A stretch of 64,000 nucleotides of DNA, taken from the NCBI RefSeq assembly GCF_024227435.1, contig NZ_CP100445.1:806001-870000 (forward strand), given 5' to 3'. Under the pieces are notes generated by a model, which was not told the DNA's origin, searched no databases, and saw only the letters and a program-made list of their open reading frames with translations. Below, piece by piece: positions 56,061 to 64,000 of the stretch. The stretch is from Natrinema caseinilyticum. GTDB lineage: Archaea; Halobacteriota; Halobacteria; Halobacteriales; Natrialbaceae. A program made the position numbers and the translations under genes. Every line of letters begins with the position of its first letter. Position 1 is the first letter of the stretch.

Positions 56061-56306
56061 ATGGGAACGGAGCCGTCGGTTGGGACCGACGACGGGGTCG
56101 AGGTCGACCATCGTCGCGCCGCCCGTTACGTCGCGCCGGTTTTCGTCGTGGGGCTGGTCAACCTCGTGATACTGCTCGGGTGGGGACTGAATCCCCTCTG
56201 GGCGTTTGCCATCCTGCCACCCGTGCTGTTTCTCTCCGGTATCGGCTGGGTCGCGTTCGGTCACGGCTTCCACGAGCGACCCGGCGAATCGGACTCGAAC
56301 AGGTGA
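56061..56306 (+). CDS. Small two-helix membrane protein
   Basis: The roughly 81-residue protein starts MGTEPSVGTDDGVEVDHRRA. Two membrane helices follow (YVAPVFVVGLVNLVILLGWG and LWAFAILPPVLFLSGIGWVA) with a short charged tail. Haloarchaea have several such unnamed proteins. It ends one base before the stop of the convergent GNAT gene. Confidence 0.65.
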   Translation: MGTEPSVGTDDGVEVDHRRAARYVAPVFVVGLVNLVILLGWGLNPLWAFAILPPVLFLSGIGWVAFGHGFHERPGESDSNR

Positions 56307-56897
56307 CTATCTGCCCGTGTCGTACTTGTACGTAGCTGAATCGGGATCGATCCCGAAGTCCTCGGGAGCTTCCTCGCTACCGGCTTCCTCGCGTCCCTCC
56401 GGGGCTCGCTTGAACGCGTCTCGGAGCCGTTTCGGCATCCGAAACTCGGTGACGTCGATGGACAGCGGCACCGCGTCCGGGTCGGAGCCGTCGCGTTTGG
56501 CCGTGAGACGGTCCCGTAAGATCCCAGGGAGGGCGGATTCCTCGATCCGCTGGAACCCGAACTGGGCGAGGTACGCGCCTTCCCCGGTCAGGGCGTAGAC
56601 GGTTTCGAAGCCCTCGTCACCGGCGTATTCCACGAGACGCTCGACGACGTGAGCCCCAACGCCTTGCTTGTGCCAGCCCTCGAGGACGCCGATGCTGGTT
56701 AGTTCGCACACAGCTTCGGCCGATTCCTCGTCGGGTTTGTGGACGCGGATGCGGCCGAAACCGGCCTTTTCGCCCGATTCCTCGTCGACCGCGACGACGT
56801 AGTCGCGCGAGCGGAACGCCGTTTCGTCGAGTCCCATCGACTCGATGTGATCCAGCAACCAGACCTCCTCTCTGTTTTTCGCGTCCCGGACGTACAT
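56307..56897 (-). CDS. GNAT family N-acetyltransferase
   Basis: The 196-residue protein starts MYVRDAKNREEVWLLDHIES (56897). The acetyl-CoA binding strand-loop is ELTSIGVLEGWHKQGVGAHV, followed by FETVYALTGEGAYLAQFGFQ. The C-terminal part is acidic and may be a tail (PEGREEAGSEEAPEDFG). Amine substrate unknown. Longer upstream frames are Arg-rich and ignored. Confidence 0.83.
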   Translation of the reverse strand: MYVRDAKNREEVWLLDHIESMGLDETAFRSRDYVVAVDEESGEKAGFGRIRVHKPDEESAEAVCELTSIGVLEGWHKQGVGAHVVERLVEYAGDEGFETVYALTGEGAYLAQFGFQRIEESALPGILRDRLTAKRDGSDPDAVPLSIDVTEFRMPKRLRDAFKRAPEGREEAGSEEAPEDFGIDPDSATYKYDTGR

Positions 56898-57096
56898 GAC
56901 TCGACGTAGGGGATGTGCGGCCAAAAGCGTTTGTGGGTTGGCAGTATCCCACGACGAGGCCGTCCGGCAGTCCGCCGGCGACGGAGCGCACCGGGCGGAT
57001 CTCCCGGAGTATCGCGTCCGTTTCTCGGCCCAAACTGACACAAAAGGAACCGATAGACGTCCGATCGCGAGCCGTCGGACGCTCGATCGTGTGGCT

Positions 57097-58068
57097 TCAC
57101 TCCCGGTCCGTCACCGATCGAGACGACGGGCGCGTCCTTCGACCGCCGGATCCGGATCGAGAGACCAGCCGTTCGACACGGTCGTCCGTCGAGGGGTGCG
57201 TCGCGAGAAGACGACCCAGTGCATCCTCCTCGGAGTGAACGTATAACGTCGCGAGCAAGCCGTGCTCGGACAGCGACGCGCGTTCGATCGTCCTGAGAGC
57301 CCGGGCGAGCGCCACCGGCTTCCCGGTGACTGCTACCGCTCGATCGTCGGCGGCGTACTCTCGGCGACGCGAGTGTGCGCGAACGACGAGCGTCAGCGCA
57401 AGCAGGGTCACCACCACTCCGCCCTCGATGAGGCCGAGCAGTCGCCCGAACAGCGTTCGCGACCACGACCGTGGAGTTCCGCGAATCCACGCGACCGCTC
57501 GAGCGATGCCCACCATCGCCACGAGCCAGGGGACGAGCACGAGGAAGACGAGTCCAGCGACCGTCCGAAAGACGCTGTATGCGAGCGTCTGGACGAACGC
57601 GTCGTGACTCTCGAGATGGGCGAACTCGTGGGCGACCAGGACCTCCAGTTCGTCGAGCGACAGCAGCCGAAAGAGCGAGCGGTCGAGGACGATGACGCCG
57701 TTTCGTGCGCTCCCCAGCGCGAACGCGTTGGGCGTCGGCAATCGCGCGATCAGGACCGTGGGAGAACCGACGTCCATTCGGGACTCGAGGCGATCGAGGC
57801 GGCGGTAGAACGCCGGCGCGTGGGATCGCGGTAGTTCGACCGCCTCCAGCCTCGAAAGGAGTTGTTTTGTCCCGAACCGGTAGCTCAACACGCCGGCGAC
57901 GATGGCGACGGTGAGGATCAAAAGCAGCGTCGTAGCCGGACTGGGTGCAGAATCGCGGAGTATCGAGATCGCCCAGTAGCTGAGGGCCGCGAGCCCCAGA
58001 TACCACAGCAACAGGAACAAACCGACCAGCGCCATCAGGAGTCGGGTTCCGGTTCGACGAGCGGGCAT
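57097..58068 (-). CDS. HtpX-like M48 membrane metallopeptidase
   Basis: The 323-residue protein has two N-terminal membrane helices (LLMALVGLFLLLWYLGLAAL and ATTLLLILTVAIVAGVLSYR). The zinc motif VLVAHEFAHLESHD has HExxH, and the third ligand Glu lies in SRRREYAADDRAV. PNAFALGSARNGVIVLD is typical of the family. M48 membrane proteases remove misfolded membrane proteins. The active site would face the cytoplasm. Confidence 0.87.
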   Translation of the reverse strand: MPARRTGTRLLMALVGLFLLLWYLGLAALSYWAISILRDSAPSPATTLLLILTVAIVAGVLSYRFGTKQLLSRLEAVELPRSHAPAFYRRLDRLESRMDVGSPTVLIARLPTPNAFALGSARNGVIVLDRSLFRLLSLDELEVLVAHEFAHLESHDAFVQTLAYSVFRTVAGLVFLVLVPWLVAMVGIARAVAWIRGTPRSWSRTLFGRLLGLIEGGVVVTLLALTLVVRAHSRRREYAADDRAVAVTGKPVALARALRTIERASLSEHGLLATLYVHSEEDALGRLLATHPSTDDRVERLVSRSGSGGRRTRPSSRSVTDRE

Positions 58069-58375
58069 CGTTCTCGTATCGAACTCGGGCCGGCCGCCTG
58101 AAACGGGTATCGAATCCGTGGGTCGGGCCGAAAGTCGGAATCTGGAACTGAACGGGCTGATCGCTCGTTACGCGGTTTGCCCCTCCTCACGTACCGTGCT
58201 GAAACTAATGCGAGAACGGAGACCTAGATTGTGTCAGACTCTAAAAATTCAATTAGTATAGCATGCTATTCTCATTTTTGGAATGGTCCCGAGCGTTCCC
58301 AAAAAATTTTGCTGGAATGACAGGCATATCGAGAACGACATCTCAAAATTAAAATAGGAGATACTGCCTCTAACC
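58069..58375. other. AT-rich intergenic DNA at the edge of the low-GC island
   Basis: Base composition drops sharply after about 58200. It contains a 12-bp perfect palindrome ATAGCATGCTAT (58258-58269) and several T-runs on the minus strand that could terminate the 58376-59307 unit. A 29-codon GTG ORF at 58231 is seen but not supported as a gene. Confidence 0.5.
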
Positions 58376-58585
58376 CTACCGGGAAGCAATCCAAACGAGT
58401 GAACCGATCGCCATCAGCGCGAAGACGATGCCCGTAACGAATATAGTCGTTTCCGCAAAGCTATCCACCCTCAGAATCCCATCGATCCCTTCGAAGTAAA
58501 TCGACGAACCTATCAGGAAAATACTAAATACGAGTATGAATACAGACCATTCCGGTTCTTGCGGGAATCCCTTTTGTGGAACCAT
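58376..58585 (-). CDS. Small two-helix membrane protein (possible immunity protein)
   Basis: The 69-residue protein starts MVPQKGFPQEPEW. It has two hydrophobic helices (VFILVFSIFLIGSSIYFEGI and TIFVTGIVFALMAIGSLVWI). It lies 50 bases after the Tat-exported protein gene on the same strand in low-GC DNA, with no separate good promoter, so the two are probably cotranscribed. The pairing resembles bacteriocin plus immunity membrane protein, but no family link was recognised. Confidence 0.6.
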   Translation of the reverse strand: MVPQKGFPQEPEWSVFILVFSIFLIGSSIYFEGIDGILRVDSFAETTIFVTGIVFALMAIGSLVWIASR

Positions 58586-58635
58586 TGGTTATTTTAACAG
58601 TGAATGGTCGTAAGTATTTTGCGGTGTAGCTCGTC

Positions 58636-59295
58636 TCAGTGTTGCGGTTCGAGGCCAGCGCCCCTCACGTTCTTGCCGATGTAGGACGTTGTAAGGGCCA
58701 CAACGATACCTTTTCCCTCATCGTTGTTATTGATTAGACCCTTCCCGGTCCTGAATAGGAACGCAGCCGCAGCACTGGCGATTGCAAACGGAATATTCCC
58801 GTAGAGGCTGCTAACCACTACTGAGAACGCAGAGAGTTCTACACCAGTCGTGAGTATATCCACGAGGTCCCTACAATCACAGTGATTTATCCAGAGTTTA
58901 TGACGGATTCCGCCAGCGGTGTAGTATTTGCCGTACTTGGTTTTGCCCCCACAAACCGGTGAACGACTCCATTTGAGTGGACTAATCCCGTCCGTATCGG
59001 GCTGAGGCTGGGTCTCAGTCACGACTGCTCCATTCTGCATGGAGAAATCGACTTTTCCCTCATCCTTCGCCTCATTGATCGCTTCTACTGAGGTGATCAT
59101 CGAGTTGTCATCATCGGCATAATACGCGAGATTGCCACCGTCGTCGATCCCGTACCCAAATTTCCCCCGAGTACCAGACGCCGCTGCTCCCGTTCCTGTC
59201 GCAAGGAGCGAGGCAACTCCAAGACTGGAGAGACCCGCAGTCGATCTAATAACGTTTCGTCTTGATAGACGTAAGGTGTGATTGTCTTTTGCCAC
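58636..59295 (-). CDS. Tat-exported protein of unknown family, bacteriocin (halocin)-like layout
   Basis: Starts are GTG at 59295 or TTG at 59307. The TATA-like box at 59318-59330 predicts transcription from about 59297, favouring a leaderless GTG. The Tat signal is LSRRNVIRSTAGLSSLGVAS, ending near GTGAAA. A Gly/Asp-rich middle (FGYGIDDGGNLAYYADDDNS) follows, then a Cys/Lys/Tyr segment (PVCGGKTKYGKYYTAGGIRH, NHCDCRDL with three cysteines). The C-terminal 70 residues are hydrophobic and Gly/Ala-rich, ending GKNVRGAGLEPQH. Codon use is AT-richer than all neighbours, suggesting transfer. Function is not proven. Confidence 0.65.
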   Translation of the reverse strand: MAKDNHTLRLSRRNVIRSTAGLSSLGVASLLATGTGAAASGTRGKFGYGIDDGGNLAYYADDDNSMITSVEAINEAKDEGKVDFSMQNGAVVTETQPQPDTDGISPLKWSRSPVCGGKTKYGKYYTAGGIRHKLWINHCDCRDLVDILTTGVELSAFSVVVSSLYGNIPFAIASAAAAFLFRTGKGLINNNDEGKGIVVALTTSYIGKNVRGAGLEPQH

Positions 59296-59317
59296 ATTCA
59301 GAGCCAATGACGATTGG

Positions 59318-59330
59318 TTATTAATAATAT
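59318..59330 (-). promoter_or_regulatory. TATA-like element of the Tat-exported protein gene
   Basis: On the minus strand it reads ATATTATTAATAA, about 27 bases before the GTG at 59295. It is the clearest AT-rich promoter element of the island. Confidence 0.5.
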
Positions 59331-59364
59331 CGAGAATATTCTGTGTCAGAAAAAGCTTCGAGAA

Positions 59365-59682
59365 TTAAAAATGAAAATGAGTTCTTTGGCTCATTAAGGC
59401 ATGATTCCTAAAAACCAAGTTCTCAATCCTACGATGTTTCACCTGATACTGTTCGCTTAACTCCTCGAGTTCATCAGTAACGTATCGTACTGCCTCCGCC
59501 GTATTCCATCCGCCATCAAAGAGTGGTATTCCGTTCGGTTCTGATACAGATGCTCTGAGTCCAAGTGTGAGTGAGCGGCATTAGTAGGGGTATACAGCCA
59601 CTGACACGCCCGCTAACTCCATCTCTGAGTACCAATTCACAATCGCGTCTTGATTCGCAAAGACACGGTTTCCGTAATCCAT
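59365..59682 (-). pseudogene. Low-GC degraded ORF with in-frame TAA
   Basis: The frame starts MDYGNRVFANQDAIVNWYSE at 59682 and meets TAA at 59581-59583. It then continues in the same frame for 71 more codons (GLRASVSEPNGIPLFDGGWN, RYVTDELEELSEQYQVKHRR) to a stop at 59365. The amphipathic helix-rich composition looks protein-like, and the stretch shares the low GC of the exported-protein gene just downstream. The family is not recognised. It may be a decayed member of the same imported cassette. Confidence 0.4.
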
Positions 59683-59825
59683 CAGCGAGTTCAAACTCCG
59701 AAATCACGCGGCTCGAAAATCGACGATTTCCGGCGTCCGGAGAAACCGTTGTTCCCTCTACCGACCCCGAGGCGGTCGGCCTCTTTCGCCGATAGATTTT
59801 GGGGATCGAGGGCTCCGCGAGAGAA
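59683..59825. other. Right border of the low-GC island
   Basis: Composition returns to GC-rich by about 59740. No gene, direct repeat or target-site duplication was identified by eye. Confidence 0.35.
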
Positions 59826-60155
59826 TCAGAACGACTGTTCCGATCGCTCCGTCCGTTCGCCGAGCGCCGGTGGCGTGCGGTCGCTGTAACCTTTCCGTCC
59901 GATGGCGTCGTCGGCGACGTTGTTGAAGATGGCCATCCGGGCTTCCGTTACCGACGCGAATCGCGCCGCAGGCACCTTGTTCAGGACCTCCTCGAGGGAC
60001 TGTTCGCCGTTCTGGAAGCGGAGGACTTCGGTTCCGTAGGCCTCGATCAGTTCCTCGCACGTGGCCGGATACTCGTGTTGCTCGAGTTGTCGCGCGAGCG
60101 AACCGAATTCGATTCCGAGCTCTCTCGTTCGGTCGTTCTCGGTCGGATCGGGCAT
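59826..60155 (-). CDS. DUF5789-like haloarchaeal protein
   Basis: The 109-residue protein starts MPDPTENDRTRELGIEFGSL. Its core reads LEQHEYPATCEELIEAYGTE, then LRFQNGEQSLEEVLNKV and SVTEARMAIFNNVADDAIGR. The pattern is that of small DUF5789 proteins common in haloarchaea, of unknown function. The start is the first Met of a short, independent gene. Confidence 0.72.
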   Translation of the reverse strand: MPDPTENDRTRELGIEFGSLARQLEQHEYPATCEELIEAYGTEVLRFQNGEQSLEEVLNKVPAARFASVTEARMAIFNNVADDAIGRKGYSDRTPPALGERTERSEQSF

Positions 60156-60236
60156 CGCGGCACATCTTCATTATCTACCATTATAAATGTCGTTCGTGAT
60201 TTCTCGACGTGTTCGGTCGCACCGGGAGCGGTCCAC

Positions 60237-60413
60237 TCATAATCGCGGATCCAGGCGGAGGAGGATCCACGTAATCACCGGGACGGAGAGTACAAAGAAG
60301 GTAACGACGGGGGCCAGAAGCGGGGGAAGAACGGACCAGAGTAGCACCGAAAGAATCAGAAGCAAAAGAGCGATGATCGAATCGAGGCGGAGTCGGATCG
60401 TATCAACAGCCAT
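60237..60413 (-). CDS. 58-residue membrane protein
   Basis: A short ORF (ATG at 60413, or 60416) encodes MAVDTIRLRLDSIIALLLL and a second hydrophobic segment (LAPVVTFFVLSVPVITWILL), ending RLDPRL. Two helices with a Pro-Pro turn make a hairpin. Codon use is normal for the genome. Function unknown. Confidence 0.55.
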   Translation of the reverse strand: MAVDTIRLRLDSIIALLLLILSVLLWSVLPPLLAPVVTFFVLSVPVITWILLRLDPRL

Positions 60414-60662
60414 CATCTCCCTTCGAACGATAAAATACCATAGTTAGTGTGCCGTGAATTCGTTTTCACCCCTCGAAACGGACAAATTTCGGCCGATCCG
60501 ACCCACCTCGTCGGCAGGTCCGCGGCGAGTCCGACTCTCGTCTCGAGAGCGGTTTCACCACACGAACCGTACCGACCGACTCGAACATCGCGGACGGTCG
60601 GCGTTCGGGCGCATTTCCGTCGCGGACGCGCTCGAAACGCCGTCCCTCGGCTCCTCGGGCGC

Positions 60663-61592
60663 TCATCCAGCGGACAGCGCATCCTCGAGTCGGTCCTCGA
60701 TTTCGTCCAGTTCGGCCCGTAACTCCTCGCGCTCTGCCCCCTCGAGTTCGTCGATCCGATCGGCGATACCCTGGAGCCGCGAGTACTTTTCGTCCTCGTC
60801 GACGGCGGTCTTCTGGACGTAGACGTCCTCGTCGACGTCGTACACCTCCGACTCCTCGAGATCGGTGACGGCGAGGACGACGTCTAGCTTGTCCCGATCG
60901 ACCCCGGTGACCCACTCGCGGGGAATGCCGCGCTCGTCGAGGACGTCGAATATCGTTTCCTCGTCTTTCGGCTGACGGCGCTCGCGCGTCGTCCGCCTGA
61001 CGGTTCCGTACCGGCCGTGAAGCTGTTGGTCGGGCCCGAGTCGCTCGAGCAGCGCGTCGCGAATCGAGCGCCGAACCCGGTTCGATCCGTGTTGGACGTC
61101 CGAGGCGAGGACGTAGAGGTCGGTGGCGCTGTCGGTGTCGAGCGCCGAGGGATCGTCGGCGTCGAGGCGCTCGAGTTGCCGGGCGAACAGCAACGCGTCG
61201 TCGTGAACCCGCTCGGGCGTCGACCGAGCGGCGACCGCCGGGACGAGAAACGGACTCTCACCGGCGGTCGCCTCCTCGGGATCGTACCGGATCTCGTCGT
61301 CGTCGGCCGTGTAGGACCCGGTGAGCGTGGCGACGCTCGCGTACGGCTCGACGCCCGGTGGCAGCGTCGAGAGGGGAACCGATCCGTCGGCGAGTTGCTC
61401 GAAGAAGACGACGAACTGCTCGCGCCAGAGCGGCCGTCGCTCGCCGCTGTCACCGAAGCGGACGACGACTCGATCGTCTGCGGTCCGTTCGATACCGAAC
61501 GGTCGATCGGAGACCGGCGTGACCAGTTCGGCACGCGGCTCGAGAGCCTCGCACTGCCGCCGGAGCGTCATCCAGGTGTCGTCGGATCCCAT
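60663..61592 (-). CDS. Conserved haloarchaeal protein of unknown function
   Basis: The 309-residue acidic protein starts MGSDDTWMTLRRQCEALEPR. It has EQFVVFFEQLADGSVPLSTL, DDALLFARQLERLDADDPSA and, near the C terminus, a long charged helix (IADRIDELEGAEREELRAEL) that may form a coiled coil. No named family or motif is recognised. It is intact, and upstream it faces the HAD phosphatase on the same strand. Confidence 0.7.
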   Translation of the reverse strand: MGSDDTWMTLRRQCEALEPRAELVTPVSDRPFGIERTADDRVVVRFGDSGERRPLWREQFVVFFEQLADGSVPLSTLPPGVEPYASVATLTGSYTADDDEIRYDPEEATAGESPFLVPAVAARSTPERVHDDALLFARQLERLDADDPSALDTDSATDLYVLASDVQHGSNRVRRSIRDALLERLGPDQQLHGRYGTVRRTTRERRQPKDEETIFDVLDERGIPREWVTGVDRDKLDVVLAVTDLEESEVYDVDEDVYVQKTAVDEDEKYSRLQGIADRIDELEGAEREELRAELDEIEDRLEDALSAG

Positions 61593-61739
61593 GGGCTAGG
61601 TACGGCGAGCAGGGCAAAAAAGCGCGAGCACGAATCTGCCACCGCCGGTCGCGGACTCCGCGTGGACGTCGGGACCCGATCGGACGTACTCGGCCGGACG
61701 CTCGTCGCGGATCAGCGCGCGCTTGCGGCGGGTTCGCGG

Positions 61740-62393
61740 TTACTCGAGAATCGCTGGGAGGCCAGCGAGCGACGTGAGGTGATAGGTCGGGTTCGCGTCC
61801 GTCCGCGGTCGGTCGCCCTCGTCGCGAGTGACCAGTGCCGAGTCGATACCGGCGTTGTCGGCCGCTCGCACGTCGACGTCCCGGTCGCCGACGTAGAGCG
61901 CGTCGTCCGCCTCGAGGGCGGTCATCGCGGCTTCGATGTTCGTCGGATCGGGTTTTCGTCGAGCCAACCCGTCCGACGTCAGCGGACACCCGTAGACGGT
62001 CTCGAACGCCGACCGAAGGCCGAATCGGTCGAGCAGCGTCGAGATCACGGTCGGGTGGTTGTCACTGACGATCCCGAGCGGTGCCTCGAGCGATCGGACC
62101 GCGGTGACGTCGTCGTAGGCCGAACGCAACCCGCGCTCGACCTCGTCACGCTGGGCCCTCACCATCTCGCGGGCGGCCCGGGCGCAGAACACGTCCGCTT
62201 CGATACCGAGGCTGCGACACCGCCGAGCGATCGACTCGAAGTCGCCGCGCAGAAAAGCCTGGATCGTCTCCGGCGCCGGCCCGGATCGCTCGAGTTTCTC
62301 GTACGTTCGACCGAGCGCGTCGGACAGTCGCTGGGACGAGGGGGCCTCGACGACGACCCCGTCGAAGTCGAACAGGACTGCGTCGTAGTTCAT
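61740..62393 (-). CDS. HAD-superfamily phosphatase
   Basis: The 217-residue protein starts MNYDAVLFDFDGVVVEAPSS with the nucleophile DxD motif. It has PLGIVSDNHPTVISTLLDRF (motif II Ser/Thr region), RRKPDPTNIEAAM (Lys) and YVGDRDVDVRAADNAGIDSA (metal Asp pair). It resembles phosphoglycolate-phosphatase-like enzymes. Substrate unknown. Confidence 0.85.
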   Translation of the reverse strand: MNYDAVLFDFDGVVVEAPSSQRLSDALGRTYEKLERSGPAPETIQAFLRGDFESIARRCRSLGIEADVFCARAAREMVRAQRDEVERGLRSAYDDVTAVRSLEAPLGIVSDNHPTVISTLLDRFGLRSAFETVYGCPLTSDGLARRKPDPTNIEAAMTALEADDALYVGDRDVDVRAADNAGIDSALVTRDEGDRPRTDANPTYHLTSLAGLPAILE

Positions 62394-62571
62394 CGATACG
62401 AATTCTCGAGCGACGAGTAATAACGTTGGCTGGTTCCGGTCGCAGCGGTCCACGGGCCGTCATCGACGGACGCAACGTCTCACCCACCGCAGTGACCTCG
62501 TCGCCACGTCGCCTGACCGGGCATCACGGCGGCAATTACAGCTAAGGACCTTCGGTAGCTACTGTATAGCA

Positions 62572-64000
62572 ATGCTCCACGCCGAAGGACCGCTGCTCAC
62601 CGTCGACGTCGGTGAGCGAACCGCGACCGAGACGAACATCGACGACCTGCTCGAGACCCTCGTCGGCGGGCGGGCCGCTGCGACGGCGCTCGCCCACGAT
62701 CGGATCCCGTTCGACGCGGATCCGTTCGGTCCCGAAAACCGAGCGTACCTCTCGACCGGACCGCTCCAACAGTCGCGCATGTCGTTTACCGGCCGGATGA
62801 ACATGACGGGGCTGTCGCCGTTGACCGACGGGCTCGTTTCGACGAACGCCGGCGGCTACCTCTCACGAAACTTCGTCGGAACAGGGATCAGCGTCCTCGA
62901 GGTCGTCGGCGAGAGCGACGACCTCATCGCCGTCCACGTGACCGACGAGGGCGTCGAGTTCGAGGCGGTACCGGAACTCGAGGGGGCGACGGTCCCGGAA
63001 ACGTCGGACTATATGGCCGACCGGCACGACCTCGGTCCCGACAACTGCATCGCTATCGGGCCCGCGGGCGAGAATCGGGTCCGGTTCGCGTCGGTGATGA
63101 CGTTCGACTCGCGGGCGTTCGGTCGGGGCGGACTCGGGGCCGTTCTCGGGTCGAAAAACGTCAAGTGCGTCACCTTCGAGGGGGACGCGGAACCGCCGGT
63201 CGAGATTCCGAACCCGCCGGAGATGGACGTCCACAGCGAGGCGGCACAGTCGGACGACCTGATGCGCCGGCAGGGAACGACGGGCAACACCGAGTTCATC
63301 AACGAAAACTTCGCGCTGCCGACGCGATACTTCCAGGGGTACGAATTCGAACACGCGGCGGGCATCGGCGGAAGCGCCGTCGAGGAGAAGAAGTACAAGA
63401 AAGGTGCGTGTTCGGCCTGCGCGTACGCCTGCAAGCTCCCGACGCGGGACGAAGAAACCGGCGTCGAGACCGAAGGGCCGGAGTTCGAGACCGTCTACGC
63501 CTTCGGCTCGAGCCAGGGCGTCGGCGACATCGTCGACGTGATGCAGGCGAACGAACTCTGTGACACGCTGGGGATGGACACGATCTCCGCCGGCGTTACC
63601 GTTGCGGCCTACCTCGCCAGTGAAGACGAGTTCGGCAACGCGGAACTCGCACGCGAAATGACGGAGAAAATCGCCTACCGCGAGGGGATCGGCGACACGC
63701 TCGCGGAGGGCGTCGACCGCTGTCACGACGACCTCGGGGTCGGCAACTACACCGTCAAGGGAATGGAGTTCGCCGCACACGACGGGCGCGTCCTCCACGG
63801 CCAGGGTCTCTCCTACGCCGTCGCGAACCGGGGCGCAGACCACATGTACGCCGGAATGCTCTCTCTCGAGTACAGCGGTCAACTCGATCCGGAGGGCACA
63901 CTCGGCAAAGCGGAGACCCTCGTGCGGGAGGAAAACGCGTCCGCGTTCCGTGACACCGGAATCGTCTGTGCGTTCGGCAGCGACTACCTGACCGAGGACC
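62572..64000 (+). CDS. aor: Aldehyde ferredoxin oxidoreductase, N-terminal part, cut by the right edge
   Basis: The frame from ATG 62572 is open to the end (476 codons). MLHAEGPLLTVDVGERTATE begins the tungstopterin domain. AFGRGGLGAVLGSKNVKCVT is a family signature, and three [4Fe-4S] cysteines are in GACSACAYACKLP; the last would lie downstream. FAAHDGRVLHGQGLSYAV is also typical. AOR enzymes oxidise aldehydes to acids with ferredoxin in the cytoplasm. Which aldehyde is not readable. Confidence 0.88.
   Translation, partial: MLHAEGPLLTVDVGERTATETNIDDLLETLVGGRAAATALAHDRIPFDADPFGPENRAYLSTGPLQQSRMSFTGRMNMTGLSPLTDGLVSTNAGGYLSRNFVGTGISVLEVVGESDDLIAVHVTDEGVEFEAVPELEGATVPETSDYMADRHDLGPDNCIAIGPAGENRVRFASVMTFDSRAFGRGGLGAVLGSKNVKCVTFEGDAEPPVEIPNPPEMDVHSEAAQSDDLMRRQGTTGNTEFINENFALPTRYFQGYEFEHAAGIGGSAVEEKKYKKGACSACAYACKLPTRDEETGVETEGPEFETVYAFGSSQGVGDIVDVMQANELCDTLGMDTISAGVTVAAYLASEDEFGNAELAREMTEKIAYREGIGDTLAEGVDRCHDDLGVGNYTVKGMEFAAHDGRVLHGQGLSYAVANRGADHMYAGMLSLEYSGQLDPEGTLGKAETLVREENASAFRDTGIVCAFGSDYLTED

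Noticed and set aside
58258-58269. 12-bp palindrome ATAGCATGCTAT as an operator
   Set aside because: It is isolated, far from any start codon, and may be chance in AT-rich DNA.
59365-59682. Transposase remnant at the low-GC island
   Set aside because: No DDE or HUH motif or terminal inverted repeat could be seen; kept only as an unknown degraded ORF.

Overview
The window is chromosomal DNA from a halophilic archaeon (class Halobacteria), probably of the Natrinema/Haloterrigena-like Natrialbales; that last step is an inference. The evidence is GC-rich DNA, strongly acidic proteins, twin-arginine rather than Sec signal peptides on secreted proteins, TATA boxes about 25 bases from start codons (leaderless genes), and typical haloarchaeal families (MBF1, TFS, RibL, JAMM, Bat-type HTH_10 regulators, DUF7344-like winged helices, KorAB, F420-type oxidoreductase). 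No rRNA, tRNA, CRISPR array or intact insertion sequence was seen.

Layout. 0-9 kb: start of a GH13 alpha-glucan hydrolase cut by the left edge, a gluconate/xylonate dehydratase, a broken AlaX editing gene, MBF1, a broken J-domain membrane protein, DinB, TFS, and a broken RecA-like/partner pair. 9-17.7 kb: Bat-type and winged-helix regulators, a beta-RFAP-synthase homologue, a Tat-secreted amylase, a frameshifted glycosyltransferase, ilvD, a 51-residue zinc finger, ribL, a JAMM protease, and a VapBC-like pair with a clear inverted-repeat operator. 17.8-24 kb: a DHH/S1/OB phosphoesterase and a large secreted GH97 protein broken by one frameshift. 24-35 kb: small conserved proteins, MutY, more regulators, YchF, a UbiA-type enzyme and a ThDP enzyme. 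35-47 kb: sensor histidine kinase, TrkH, a Tat metallopeptidase with an in-frame stop, a 23-bp tandem array, a GlcD-type oxidase, an F420-type oxidoreductase, quinone reductase, and an aminotransferase. 47-56 kb: korAB, a ferredoxin-reductase-like flavoprotein, methylmalonyl-CoA epimerase and mutase with an aldo/keto reductase between them, and a 26-bp tandem array. 56-64 kb: GNAT, an HtpX-like protease, an AT-rich island with a Tat-exported bacteriocin-like protein followed by a small membrane protein, small conserved genes, a HAD phosphatase, and the start of an aldehyde ferredoxin oxidoreductase cut by the right edge.

Themes. Three alpha-glucan-active enzymes (GH13, GH13, GH97), the semi-phosphorylative Entner-Doudoroff-type dehydratase and ferredoxin-linked 2-oxoacid oxidation suggest a sugar-degrading heterotroph; the mutase/epimerase pair feeds propionyl-CoA carbon into the TCA cycle. 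Eight genes are disrupted. Five of them carry six frameshifts that can each be repaired by adding one or two bases to a G/C run, which points to assembly indels, although real gene decay is possible. The most novel-looking locus is the low-GC cassette at 58.4-59.7 kb.
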